64,000 nucleotides of DNA from Robertmurraya massiliosenegalensis JC6. GTDB lineage: Bacteria; Bacillota; Bacilli; Bacillales; Cytobacillaceae. The DNA lies in the NCBI RefSeq assembly GCF_000311725.1, contig NZ_HE978520.1, forward strand, positions 29,116 to 93,115. The letters are read 5' to 3'. The notes under the pieces are model-generated. The model was not told the origin of the DNA. It made no database searches and saw nothing but the letters and a program-made list of their open reading frames with translations. Made by a program: the position numbers and the translations under genes. Each line of letters begins with the position of its first letter. Position 1 is the first letter of the stretch. This document shows positions 16,544 through 24,781 of the stretch, piece after piece.

Positions 16544-17839
16544 TTAATATCCAGCTAATTTAGGTAAAAACATGCTTATTTCCGGTATATATGTTACAAG
16601 GAGCAACACAATAATGATTGCTGCATAGAACGGTAACATCGGTTTAATAACATCTTCTAAATCTAAATTGGCAATACTTGCACCAACAAAGAGAGCACTT
16701 CCAACAGGAGGTGTGATATTCCCAATACTTAAGTTTAGAACAATCAAGATTCCAAAATGAATCGGATCCATTCCAAACGAGGTAACAATCGGTAAGAAAA
16801 TCGGTGTAAATATTAGAACGGCTGGTGTAATATCCATAAATGTTCCAATAAATAATAAGAAGATGTTTAAAATTAATAGAATGATAATTGGGTTGTCAGA
16901 AATCCCCATAATAAATTCGCTAATTGCTGTTGGAATTCCAGTAAACGCCATAACCCATGACATTACCGAAGAAGCTGCTACAAGAAGCATGATAACAGAC
17001 GTGATCTGAACTGCCTCCATAATGATTTTCGGAAGATCAACTATTTTAACTGCACGGTAAGCCATCGCTAAAATAAATGTATAAGCAACAGCAACGGCCG
17101 ATGCTTCAGTCGCAGTAAAGTATCCACCTAATATTCCTCCGATGACGATCACAATCAACATTAAGCTAGGAATGGCATCGATAAACGTTTTAACCGCTAC
17201 TTTAAATGGTACTCTTTCAGAGACAGGGTATTTTCTCCGTTTCGCAATTATAAAAGCAACAACCATACAAGCTAGTCCCCATAAAATCCCTGGTAAATAT
17301 CCAGCAATAAAAAGAGCTGCTACTGATGTTCCTCCAGATACTAAAGAATAGATGATTAATGTCCCACTTGGCGGAATAATTAAACCAGTAGGTGCTGATG
17401 CAATATTGACAGCAGCTGAGAATTTCGGGTCATACCCTTCTTTCTTTTGCAATGGTCCCATAACTCCACCAATCGCTGCTGCAGCGGCAACAGATGAACC
17501 TGAAAGCGATCCGAAAAGCATATTCCCCACCACATTTGTATGCGCCAAGGATCCCGGCATTCTTCCCACTAGTATTTTCCCAAAATTAATTAGTCGTTCA
17601 GCAATTCCCCCGTTATTCATTAAGATTCCAGAGAGAATAAAGAAAGGTACAGCTAACAAAGTAAAACTATCAAGCCCTGTTACCACTTTCTGTGAAGCTG
17701 TAAAAATTGCCATATCCATTGGCAAAACGGTTAAAATGGCTGCCATCGAAGCAATAACAATACTTACTGAGATTGGCACGCTTAGAACAAGCATAATGAT
17801 AAATACAAGAACTAATACAAGACCCGCTTGCAAAGCCAT
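16544..17839 (-). CDS. dctM: TRAP transporter large permease (DctM)
   Basis: Integral membrane protein of 431 residues with about 12 hydrophobic spans, the ion-coupled channel subunit of a tripartite ATP-independent transporter. Family signatures include VPFFILSGILMNNGGIAERLI, FGSLSGSSVAAAAAIGGVM and LIIPPSGTLIIYS. The ATG at 17839 follows GGGAGTG. It follows dctQ by 49 bases in the operon dctP-dctQ-dctM-GH31-uxaC-kdgK-kdgA. Cargo is inferred to be glucuronate or a glucuronate-containing sugar. Confidence 0.95.
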   Translation of the reverse strand: MALQAGLVLVLVFIIMLVLSVPISVSIVIASMAAILTVLPMDMAIFTASQKVVTGLDSFTLLAVPFFILSGILMNNGGIAERLINFGKILVGRMPGSLAHTNVVGNMLFGSLSGSSVAAAAAIGGVMGPLQKKEGYDPKFSAAVNIASAPTGLIIPPSGTLIIYSLVSGGTSVAALFIAGYLPGILWGLACMVVAFIIAKRRKYPVSERVPFKVAVKTFIDAIPSLMLIVIVIGGILGGYFTATEASAVAVAYTFILAMAYRAVKIVDLPKIIMEAVQITSVIMLLVAASSVMSWVMAFTGIPTAISEFIMGISDNPIIILLILNIFLLFIGTFMDITPAVLIFTPIFLPIVTSFGMDPIHFGILIVLNLSIGNITPPVGSALFVGASIANLDLEDVIKPMLPFYAAIIIVLLLVTYIPEISMFLPKLAGY

Positions 17840-17888
17840 AGTGTCACTCCCTATCAATAGAATCGAATCTAAAAGATGTCCATTTCAT

Positions 17889-18368
17889 TTAGTTGATTTG
17901 TGAAAGTTTTTTATGTTTTTTGAAATATTCTGCTAAATTGAGAACAGAATAGAAAAGGAATAAAACCCCTGACACAATCAAACTTAAATATAAATACTCC
18001 ATCGGTATACCTAAAGCAGATGACACTTGGCCCACTGCATTTTGATAAGCTTTTGTTCCGCCGAAGATAAGAATCACAAAGATGAATAATAAAACGAATG
18101 TTTCAACAATCAAGTTAACAAAAATTTGGTGCTTTTCTGGAATTTTACGAGCTACAAAGATAACGGCTAAATGTTTCTTTTTTCCATAAGCATATGCCGA
18201 ACCAATCATGGTCAACCAAATCAAGGCATATCTCAGAAACTCTTCTGACACCGTACTAGGAGAGCCTAACACAAATCTAGTAAACACTTGCCAACATGCA
18301 ACAAGAACCATCACAACCATTAAGGAACAGGTTAAAAATGCTGTAATCCCATCCACGATTTTTCTCAT
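17889..18368 (-). CDS. dctQ: TRAP transporter small permease (DctQ)
   Basis: Four-span membrane subunit of 159 residues that bridges the binding protein and the large permease. The family pattern VSEEFLRYALIWLTMIGSAYAYGKKKHLAV is clear, as is the early WQVFTRFVLGSPSTVSEE. It lies directly upstream of dctM and 84 bases after dctP; the spacer to dctP holds a strong hairpin. Length is typical. Confidence 0.94.
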   Translation of the reverse strand: MRKIVDGITAFLTCSLMVVMVLVACWQVFTRFVLGSPSTVSEEFLRYALIWLTMIGSAYAYGKKKHLAVIFVARKIPEKHQIFVNLIVETFVLLFIFVILIFGGTKAYQNAVGQVSSALGIPMEYLYLSLIVSGVLFLFYSVLNLAEYFKKHKKLSQIN

Positions 18369-18397
18369 AGGACTGACACCTACCTAAATATTTTTAA

Positions 18398-18438
18398 GGG
18401 CCTTTTTTTCACCTATGAAGGTTAGAAAACAAAGGCCC
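18398..18438 (-). other. Stem-loop between dctP and dctQ
   Basis: Outer arms GGGCCTTT at 18398-18405 and AAAGGCCC at 18431-18438, with a nested ACCT/AGGT stem. It lies directly after the dctP stop. The minus-strand 3' side is U/A-rich but has no clean T-run, so partial termination or 3' protection of the dctP message is the likely role. Confidence 0.7.
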
Positions 18439-18452
18439 ATCGAATTCTCTAC

Positions 18453-19484
18453 TTATTTAATGTAACTTTGGAAATCATCAAAAAACTTTTGGTTTTCTTC
18501 ACTTTTTGCTTTGTATTCCTCATGAAGAGGAGTTGCAGCATCAATGAAAGCTTGCTTATCAATTGTATAGAATGTAACGCCCATTTCTTCCGATTCTTTT
18601 ATTGATTTTTCAACTGCTTCTGCCCACACATCTTTATGACTTTCAGAAGAAGCCTTTGCTGCATCTTGAATCGCTTTCAATTGGTCATCTGATAATTTAT
18701 CTAACACTTTCGTACTAATAATTAATACATCTGGAACATATTGATGCTCAGTGTAAGTGTACGCTTTAGATACTTCACCATGCTTATTGTTCGTTAATGC
18801 TGTTTCATTGTTCTCAGCCCCGTTTAATACACCTTGTTGCAGAGATGTATACACTTCACCGAATGACATTGGAGTTGGCGCTCCGCCCATTGCTTCAATC
18901 ATTGAAATGGAAGTTGGACTTTCTTGTACACGAATTTTCAAACCTTTCATATCAGCAGGAGATTCTACTTTTTTATCTGTTGTATAAATACTACGTTGAC
19001 CTGAATCATACCAACCGATCCCTACAAAACCATCATCTCTAGTTCCTTCAAAGATTTCTTGAACCGCTTCACTATTATCCATTACGTTATAGTAATGCTC
19101 TTGACTTTGAAAAACATATGGAAGTGAAAAGATGGTGAAATTTTCATCAAAAGCTTCAAGTGCACCTGCACTTACTTTTGCCATATCAAGAGTACCTGAC
19201 TTTACAAGTTCAATCACGTCACGTTCTTGTCCTAATTGACCATTTGGAAAAACCTCAATCTTCACATTTCCTTCAGAATTTTCATCGGTAAGCTTTGAAA
19301 ATTCCATTAATGATGTATGAATTGGATGATCCTCTGGTTGGTTGTGTGCCAATCGTAACGAAACAGCTTTTTCGCTATCTGCATCTGATTTTTCATTGCC
19401 ACCACTTCCAGACGAACAAGCTGCTAATAATGATAGAGACAATACTCCTGTTGCTGCGATAGATAATATTTTTTTCATTTTCAT
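18453..19484 (-). CDS. dctP: TRAP transporter substrate-binding lipoprotein (DctP)
   Basis: Extracytoplasmic solute receptor of 343 residues. The lipoprotein signal is SLSLLAACSSGSGG, with the lipidated Cys near 23. The DctP-family landmarks RLAHNQPEDHPIH, VEVFPNGQLGQERDVIELVKSG-type text and GLKIRVQESPTSISMIEAMGGAPTPM are present; the Arg in KIRVQ is the usual carboxylate-binding residue, fitting an acidic sugar. It is the first gene of the uronate operon, divergent from the LacI regulator, with palindromic operators between them. GAGGGGG precedes the ATG. Confidence 0.95.
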   Translation of the reverse strand: MKMKKILSIAATGVLSLSLLAACSSGSGGNEKSDADSEKAVSLRLAHNQPEDHPIHTSLMEFSKLTDENSEGNVKIEVFPNGQLGQERDVIELVKSGTLDMAKVSAGALEAFDENFTIFSLPYVFQSQEHYYNVMDNSEAVQEIFEGTRDDGFVGIGWYDSGQRSIYTTDKKVESPADMKGLKIRVQESPTSISMIEAMGGAPTPMSFGEVYTSLQQGVLNGAENNETALTNNKHGEVSKAYTYTEHQYVPDVLIISTKVLDKLSDDQLKAIQDAAKASSESHKDVWAEAVEKSIKESEEMGVTFYTIDKQAFIDAATPLHEEYKAKSEENQKFFDDFQSYIK

Positions 19485-19669
19485 AACATTTCCCCCTCTA
19501 ATAGAGTTTTAATTAAGAAGATTTGGACTATAGCTACTACGAAAAACAGAAGCAGTTATTAATCATGTACATTTCATTATTTCGTCACAATTAGGAACCG
19601 CTTTCATCGGAGGTAAAAAAAGAAAGAGTTTTTACTGTCTCTACTTTTTTAACCGTTTTCTTTTTAAAT

Positions 19670-19683
19670 TAACAACGTTGTTA
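19670..19683. promoter_or_regulatory. LacI-type operator of the uronate operon (site 1)
   Basis: TAACAACGTTGTTA is a perfect 14-base palindrome with a central CG, the form bound by LacI-family dimers. It lies 186 bases upstream of dctP and about 200 upstream of the lacI-type gene, so it can serve both promoters. Confidence 0.8.
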
Positions 19684-19826
19684 TTACAAAATTCATTCTA
19701 TCTAATAAAAACATCTTTTTCAACCTTTTTTTTAAAATAAAAAGTGTATATTTTATGAATGAGAACGTTGACATTTTATCTATTTACTGTAAAAATAATG
19801 GTATCAACATATTTAATTAGCATTTT

Positions 19827-19840
19827 TAACAACGTTATTA
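19827..19840. promoter_or_regulatory. LacI-type operator near the regulator gene (site 2)
   Basis: TAACAACGTTATTA matches 13 of 14 bases of the palindrome at 19670-19683. It lies about 50 bases before the regulator start, which suggests autoregulation and possible looping between the two sites (157 bases apart, about 15 helical turns). Confidence 0.75.
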
Positions 19841-19887
19841 TTTTATAACATTAGTAATATAAATACTATAAAAACTTGGTGGCTCAT

Positions 19888-20883
19888 ATGACGATAACAA
19901 TAAAAGATCTCGCAAATCAAATAGGTGTTAGTTATTCAACTGTATCTAAGGCATTAAATGATAGTCCACTTGTCAAACCAGAAACAAAAGAAAAAATCAT
20001 CAATAAAGCAAAGGAATTAGGGTATGAACCCAATTATGCCGCTCGAAGACTTGTAAATAAACAATCAAATGTCATCGGTCTAATTTGGCCAACTTTAGAA
20101 CGAGTCGCACCTTCTGCTTTAGTAACGAAGCTTAACGAAGTCATTAGTATGAATAACTATTCCATGATCCTTTCTATTAACTCGATCCATAATTCCATAG
20201 AAATGTTTAAACGCTTTCAAATAGACGGTGTCATTGTGTTTAATGATCATAACGTTGAGATGCCGAATTCTTTCCCAATGCCTGGGGTGTCTTATGGGGT
20301 TAGTAAAGATAAGTCTTTTCCTATCATTGACGTAAATTATCGACAAGCGATGAACTTAGCTGTTGAATATTTATATAACCTAGGCCATGAGAACATTGCC
20401 TTTTTGGGTGACTTTACCCCACTTGATGAAAGACAAATTGAAAAGTATCACGGATTCCAACAAGCAATGAAACAATTCGGACTAAATGTTAGTAGTCACA
20501 ATTTGATTAATACTGGAGGACTTGAGTGGTATGATGGTTTCATGGCCACAAACCGCCTTTTAAAATCTTCCGTTAAGCCAACTGCCATCATTGGAACTAG
20601 TTACGATATTAGTTCCGGGGTCGTCCATGCTCTCAGACAAGCCAATTATATTATTCCAAAGGATATGTCTGTCATTAGTTATGACAATATCCCTCAAATG
20701 GATAATATGGAGGTTCCTTTAACAAGTGTCGGAGTACCCGTTGAGCAAATCGCTCAAAGTATGGTAGACACGTTATTAAGCTATATTAATGAACCTAATA
20801 ACATTCCGCCAAATCGAACATTAACACCCACAATTGTCGAACGGACTTCATGTGCACAGGCTGGAGTGAAGAGGAACGGGTAA
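19888..20883 (+). CDS. LacI-family regulator of the glucuronate/TRAP operon
   Basis: Repressor-type protein of 331 residues. The N-terminal HTH MTITIKDLANQIGVSYSTVS is followed by the hinge helix NYAARRLVNKQSN and a periplasmic-binding-protein-like effector domain. The ATG at 19888 follows GGTGG. It is divergent from dctP, with two near-identical palindromes in the 403-base spacer. By position it controls uronate uptake and breakdown, comparable in role to ExuR of B. subtilis, also a LacI-family protein. The effector is probably a uronate or pathway intermediate (inference). Confidence 0.92.
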   Translation: MTITIKDLANQIGVSYSTVSKALNDSPLVKPETKEKIINKAKELGYEPNYAARRLVNKQSNVIGLIWPTLERVAPSALVTKLNEVISMNNYSMILSINSIHNSIEMFKRFQIDGVIVFNDHNVEMPNSFPMPGVSYGVSKDKSFPIIDVNYRQAMNLAVEYLYNLGHENIAFLGDFTPLDERQIEKYHGFQQAMKQFGLNVSSHNLINTGGLEWYDGFMATNRLLKSSVKPTAIIGTSYDISSGVVHALRQANYIIPKDMSVISYDNIPQMDNMEVPLTSVGVPVEQIAQSMVDTLLSYINEPNNIPPNRTLTPTIVERTSCAQAGVKRNG

Positions 20884-20892
20884 TTCTATAAT

Positions 20893-20930
20893 AAAGGAGA
20901 AGAGGATTCGATTTCCTCTTCTCCTTTTCA
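20893..20930 (+). terminator. Terminator of the LacI-family gene
   Basis: Arms AAAGGAGAAGAGGA (20893-20906) and TCCTCTTCTCCTTT (20914-20927), 14 perfect pairs and a T-rich tail, lying 10 bases after the stop. Confidence 0.9.
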
Positions 20931-20950
20931 GATCACAAAGTCGTTAAATA

Positions 20951-20983
20951 AACAAAAAGAAAGAGCGCTCAAAATAAGCGCTC
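20951..20983 (-). terminator. Terminator of the 3D-domain protein gene
   Basis: On the minus strand GAGCGCT, a 7-base loop and AGCGCTC are followed by TTTCTTTTTG. It lies just past the stop at 20992. Confidence 0.85.
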
Positions 20984-20991
20984 CTCCATTA

Positions 20992-22122
20992 TTAATTCAA
21001 GATCTTAATTTTAACTACTTTGCGTCCCCATTGAATCGCTTTAGCACCATTTGGCATTAGTACATCTATTTTATGACCTACAATCGCACTGCCTGTATCA
21101 CCTGCGATCGCTTCTCCATAACCTTCGACCCACACTTTGGAACCTAATGGGATAACCGAAGGATCTACCGCAATTAGCTTCATGTTTGGGTTCTTCTTGA
21201 TATTATGCCCCATATAGGTCAATCCAGTTGTCGAAGTTTCATGACTGTAGGCTGTTGCCGTTACATACATCTCTTTTTTTACACTGACATTTGCTTTTGG
21301 TGGATTGTTATTTGACTTTGTATTGCTAGCATTTGCTGTAGTGGCCGCCTTAATTTTGGCTGCATTTTCTTGCTCTTGCTTTAACTTATTTTGAGCTTGC
21401 TGTAATTGATTCTGAATTTTTTCCTTTTCTTTTTCAGCTACATTTATTTCATGACTAATCGCATTATACTTTGCTTGAACAGAAGCAAGCTCCTGTTGTC
21501 TCTTTTGCAAACTATTTTCCAAGTCCTCTTGATTTGTAGCTAATTCAGCATATTGTTCTTGCAATAGGGTTTCTTGCTGATCAATTGCGATTTTTTCTTC
21601 TTCAATTTTTGCTAGATCGTTTTTCTGTTGTTCTAACAAATCTTTATCTGCACTGAAAATGGTCGTTACAGCAGATACTCGTTCAAATAAATCCGTGATA
21701 CTTTCAGCATTAAGGAAAACAGCTAAAATGAAATTAACTTGATCGTTATGCTGTAAAGAAACCAATCGTTCCTCCATAACACCTTTTCGCACGTGGACCT
21801 TATCTTGTAGGACAACAATTTCTTCCTTTTTATCTTCAATTAATTGCTTTGTTTCGGTAATTTTTTGCTCGATAGCTTTAATCGTTTCATTCGTTTTAGC
21901 TATCTCATTTTCAATGGTTGCTAAATCATTTTGAACACTTTGAAGTTCAGCAGCTACTTTGTCTTGCTCCACTTTTTTATCATTAATGATGTCAGCATTT
22001 TGTTGAAGTTTATGTTGATTTGAATTTATCGTTTCTTGACTTGTTTCTGCATTTGCCACGATACTTGTCGAAAGTACAAAAATACTTGTCAGAGCGATGG
22101 CTCCCCTTTTTAAGGAATGCAT
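20992..22122 (-). CDS. Secreted coiled-coil protein with C-terminal 3D domain
   Basis: Protein of 376 residues. A Sec signal peptide (about 1-25, cleavage after VANA) is followed by a long PcsB/YocH-type coiled coil at about 30-255, rich in Q, E, K and L. A polar N/S-rich linker leads to a C-terminal 3D domain at about 285-376. The domain shows the three conserved aspartates in AVDPSVIPLG, AGDTGSAIVG and KIDVLM, and the TATAYSHE start typical of stationary-phase muramidase-like proteins such as YocH and YuiC. The probable role is peptidoglycan remodelling. It has its own promoter and terminator and no functional link with its neighbours. Confidence 0.88.
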   Translation of the reverse strand: MHSLKRGAIALTSIFVLSTSIVANAETSQETINSNQHKLQQNADIINDKKVEQDKVAAELQSVQNDLATIENEIAKTNETIKAIEQKITETKQLIEDKKEEIVVLQDKVHVRKGVMEERLVSLQHNDQVNFILAVFLNAESITDLFERVSAVTTIFSADKDLLEQQKNDLAKIEEEKIAIDQQETLLQEQYAELATNQEDLENSLQKRQQELASVQAKYNAISHEINVAEKEKEKIQNQLQQAQNKLKQEQENAAKIKAATTANASNTKSNNNPPKANVSVKKEMYVTATAYSHETSTTGLTYMGHNIKKNPNMKLIAVDPSVIPLGSKVWVEGYGEAIAGDTGSAIVGHKIDVLMPNGAKAIQWGRKVVKIKILN

Positions 22123-22310
22123 AAGACAACCCCTTCCTATGTATCATTTATAACATAGAAATGGGCTTTTTTTAGATTACAGTTATATTAAAATAGTGAA
22201 ACATTTCATTTCAAATATTAAATTTGAATGTACAAACGTTGAACAACACTGAGTAACTAAGCAAGATAATAGATCTTTTACACAGATGCTTTTTTCAATA
22301 AATTACCATC

Positions 22311-23777
22311 TCAGAACCAGTTAATCGGTTTAGGTTTAAGATTTTGGAATATATGCTTTGTTTCCGTATATTCTTCTAGTCCTATTTTCCCTAATTCGCG
22401 GCCAATCCCAGACTGCTTAAACCCACCCCACGGCGCATGCGGAAAGTAAAGATTGAAATCATTAATCCAAACAGTACCCATACGCAGCTTCGCTACACAA
22501 CGTTCAGCTTTCACAATATCATTCGTCCAAACACCACCTGCAAGGCCGTAGATAGAATCATTAGCAAGTTTTACTGCTTCCTCTTCAGTAAGAAATTTCT
22601 CCACTGTGATGACAGGACCAAACGCTTCCTCTTGAACAATCGTCATATCTGTTGTGCAGTCCGTAAAAATGGTAGGCAAGAAGAAAAAGCCATTTTGTAG
22701 CTCTGGATCTGCTGGTCGGCTCCCACCAACTGCTAATGTAGCACCTTCTTTAATGCCGGTTTCTACATACTTTTCTACTTTCGCAAGTTGTTCAGCTGAA
22801 ATAAGCGGACCCATCTGAGTATCTTCGTCAAACCCACTACCTAGTTTAAATTTTTTCACTCGTTCAACAAGAGCATGAATAAACTCATCGTGAATACTTT
22901 CTTCTATTATTAATCTTGTCCCTGCAGAACAAATTTGACCAGCATGAAAAAACACCCCATTTAGCGCTTGGTCAACAGCTGTTTCAAAATCTGCATCAGC
23001 AAAGATGATATTGGGATTTTTACCACCAAGTTCGAGGGCAAGCTTTTTCACATTGCTACTAGCTGCTTGCATAATTTTTTTCCCTGTAACGATTCCACCT
23101 GTAAAAGAAAGAAGGTCGACATCCATATTACGGGATAGCTCAGCACCAACTGTATGACCAGATCCGAGTACTAAGTTCGCAACTCCAGTAGGTACCCCAG
23201 CCTCTTCCATTAGTTCAAATACTTTAATCGTCGTAAGTGGTGTGATTTCGCTTGGCTTCATAATGAGAGTATTACCTGTGACTAAAGCCGGAGCCAATTT
23301 CCAAGATGCTTGCAGCAACGGATAATTCCAAGGGGTAATTTGGCCACAAACTCCAACAGGCTCGCGAACAACCTTACTGATAGAGTTTGGCACTGGAGAA
23401 TGAATCATTTCCCCACCATCTTTATCCGCAAGCTCTGCGTAATAGCGAAACACTCCTGCAATATCAGCCATGTCTCCACGGCTTTCCTCCACGGTTTTAC
23501 CCGTATTTAAGGATTCCAATCTTGCTAATTTTTCTTGATCTCGTTCTATTAATTCAGCTATTTTCCTCACGATCACCCCACGCTCTGTTGCTGGAGCAGA
23601 AGACCATTCTCCTTTATCAAAAGCTGCTCTTGCTGCAGCAATTGCTGCTTTTGCATCTGATTCGTCACCTTCTGGAACAATAGCAATAACTTCTTGATTA
23701 AATGGATTCATAATGGAGCGCGTATTACCTGAAATAGCGCCTACCCATTTTCCATTAATATATTGTTTTAGACTCAA
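22311..23777 (-). CDS. gbsA: Betaine aldehyde dehydrogenase
   Basis: NAD-dependent aldehyde dehydrogenase of 488 residues that oxidises betaine aldehyde to the osmoprotectant glycine betaine. Landmarks are PWNYPLLQASWKLAPAL, the catalytic Glu in LELGGKNPNIIF, the catalytic Cys in GQICSAGTRLIIEE and the C-terminal PWGGFKQSGIGRELG. A TTG at 23777 is the best start because GGAG lies 9 bases before it and the product then begins MSLKQYINGKW. It is divergent from gbsR, with an AT-rich palindromic spacer, and works with the betA product at 25854. Confidence 0.93.
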   Translation of the reverse strand: MSLKQYINGKWVGAISGNTRSIMNPFNQEVIAIVPEGDESDAKAAIAAARAAFDKGEWSSAPATERGVIVRKIAELIERDQEKLARLESLNTGKTVEESRGDMADIAGVFRYYAELADKDGGEMIHSPVPNSISKVVREPVGVCGQITPWNYPLLQASWKLAPALVTGNTLIMKPSEITPLTTIKVFELMEEAGVPTGVANLVLGSGHTVGAELSRNMDVDLLSFTGGIVTGKKIMQAASSNVKKLALELGGKNPNIIFADADFETAVDQALNGVFFHAGQICSAGTRLIIEESIHDEFIHALVERVKKFKLGSGFDEDTQMGPLISAEQLAKVEKYVETGIKEGATLAVGGSRPADPELQNGFFFLPTIFTDCTTDMTIVQEEAFGPVITVEKFLTEEEAVKLANDSIYGLAGGVWTNDIVKAERCVAKLRMGTVWINDFNLYFPHAPWGGFKQSGIGRELGKIGLEEYTETKHIFQNLKPKPINWF

Positions 23778-23790
23778 AACACTCAACTCC

Positions 23791-23806
23791 AATTTAATAT
23801 TAAATT
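23791..23806. promoter_or_regulatory. AT-rich palindrome at the gbsA leader
   Basis: AATTTAATATTAAATT is a perfect 16-base palindrome at the gbsA ribosome binding region. Related TTTAATATT text lies upstream of betA. It is a candidate site for the choline-responsive repressor GbsR, but AT-rich palindromes also arise by chance. Confidence 0.45.
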
Positions 23807-23998
23807 AAATTTATTAAAAATTTATTTAACTTTTTAAAAAATCGTATCATGTCTTTTAAAGGCTGTCAAAGATTTTCAGCAGAATTAAAAACAAGCTAAA
23901 ATATCTAAATACACAAGGGTTCTATGCGATTACAACGAACGAATCTCCCTTTTGCATTTGACATTTATTCTGAACACGGTATCATAAAGTTTATAGTA

Positions 23999-24022
23999 AT
24001 ATTTAAAAAATATTTAACAAGC
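23999..24022. promoter_or_regulatory. Candidate GbsR-type site before gbsR
   Basis: The block ends ATATTTAACAAGC. Its reverse complement GCTTGTTAAATAT resembles TTTGTTAAATT before the betaine-binding-protein gene (24708) and before betA (27625). A shared motif at three promoters of one pathway suggests common control by GbsR. Confidence 0.45.
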
Positions 24023-24050
24023 TTTACTTTATATTGAAGGAGCAACACTT

Positions 24051-24602
24051 ATGAGCGAATCAGCTGAAAAATCTAGAATTAAATTAGAAGAAGCCAAAGA
24101 CAAAGTGATTGGGGCCATTGCTGAGACAATGGACTTATATGGTGTGACGCCAGCTGCAGCTAATTTATATGCGACGATGTACTTTAAAGAGCAGATGACC
24201 CTTGATGAAATGCGTACTGAACTCGGAATGAGCAAACCGAGTATGAGTACGAGTGTACGAAAACTACAAGAAATAGAAATGGTAAAAAAAACATTTACAC
24301 GCGGTTCTCGAAAACATACGTATGTTGCTGAGAAGAATTTCTTCCGTTCCTTTATAGCTTTCTATTGTCAAATGTGGGAACGCGAAGTAAAGATGAATCT
24401 GGAAGCTGTTGAAGAAGCACAAGAAGATTTTATCAACGTCATAAAAGATTCTTCTAGCACGCCAGAAATCGTTGCTGAGGCAAAAAAATACTATGATCAA
24501 TTAGAAGAATCGAAAACATATTATCGCTGGTTAGAAAACTTAGTTAAAAGTATAAAAAGTGGAGAAATATTTGAGTATTTACCGAAGGAGCAAAAAGAGT
24601 AA
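24051..24602 (+). CDS. gbsR: GbsR/MarR-type regulator of betaine synthesis
   Basis: Winged-helix protein of 183 residues of the GbsR family. Landmarks are DLYGVTPAAANLYATMYF, the HTH MTLDEMRTELGMSKPSMSTS and FYCQMWEREVKMNLEAVEEA in the dimerisation helices. In Bacillus subtilis GbsR represses choline uptake and gbsAB and is relieved by choline. GAAGGAG precedes the ATG. The gene is divergent from gbsA and close to the betaine-binding protein and betA genes, which it probably controls. Confidence 0.93.
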   Translation: MSESAEKSRIKLEEAKDKVIGAIAETMDLYGVTPAAANLYATMYFKEQMTLDEMRTELGMSKPSMSTSVRKLQEIEMVKKTFTRGSRKHTYVAEKNFFRSFIAFYCQMWEREVKMNLEAVEEAQEDFINVIKDSSSTPEIVAEAKKYYDQLEESKTYYRWLENLVKSIKSGEIFEYLPKEQKE

Positions 24603-24660
24603 ATTAAAGAGAAGTGTTCAGGTAGTCTATAGAGAGATGGCTATAGGCTACCAAAGTAAG

Positions 24661-24705
24661 AATGCCATGCTGATCTCTTCTAAAAAGAGAGCATTTTGTT
24701 TTAAC
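24661..24705 (+). terminator. Possible terminator of gbsR
   Basis: An imperfect hairpin (ATGCT...CTCTT/AAGAG...AGCAT) is followed by TTTTGTTTT. Pairing is interrupted, so this call is weak. Confidence 0.4.
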
Positions 24706-24707
24706 TA

Positions 24708-24739
24708 TTTTGTTAAATTAATTCTTAACATATTTAATG
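24708..24739. promoter_or_regulatory. Candidate GbsR-type site before the betaine-binding protein
   Basis: TTTTGTTAAATT followed by CTTAACATATTTAATG. It shares TTTGTTAAAT and ATATTTAA with the betA and gbsR upstream regions. Confidence 0.4.
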
Positions 24740-24781
24740 TTTTGAATTGATTTATATAAAAACAAAGGGGAGTTTTTTTAC

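Noticed and set aside
17352-17903. Rightward open frame of 183 codons
   Set aside because: It lies wholly antisense to dctM and its translation is low in normal protein character (many I, P and T from antisense membrane codons). There is no ribosome site.
22140-22310. Riboswitch upstream of the 3D-domain cell-wall protein
   Set aside because: Such genes can carry c-di-AMP riboswitches, but this AT-rich leader shows no conserved core or terminator hairpin, only a weak TTCAAAT/ATTTGAA palindrome.
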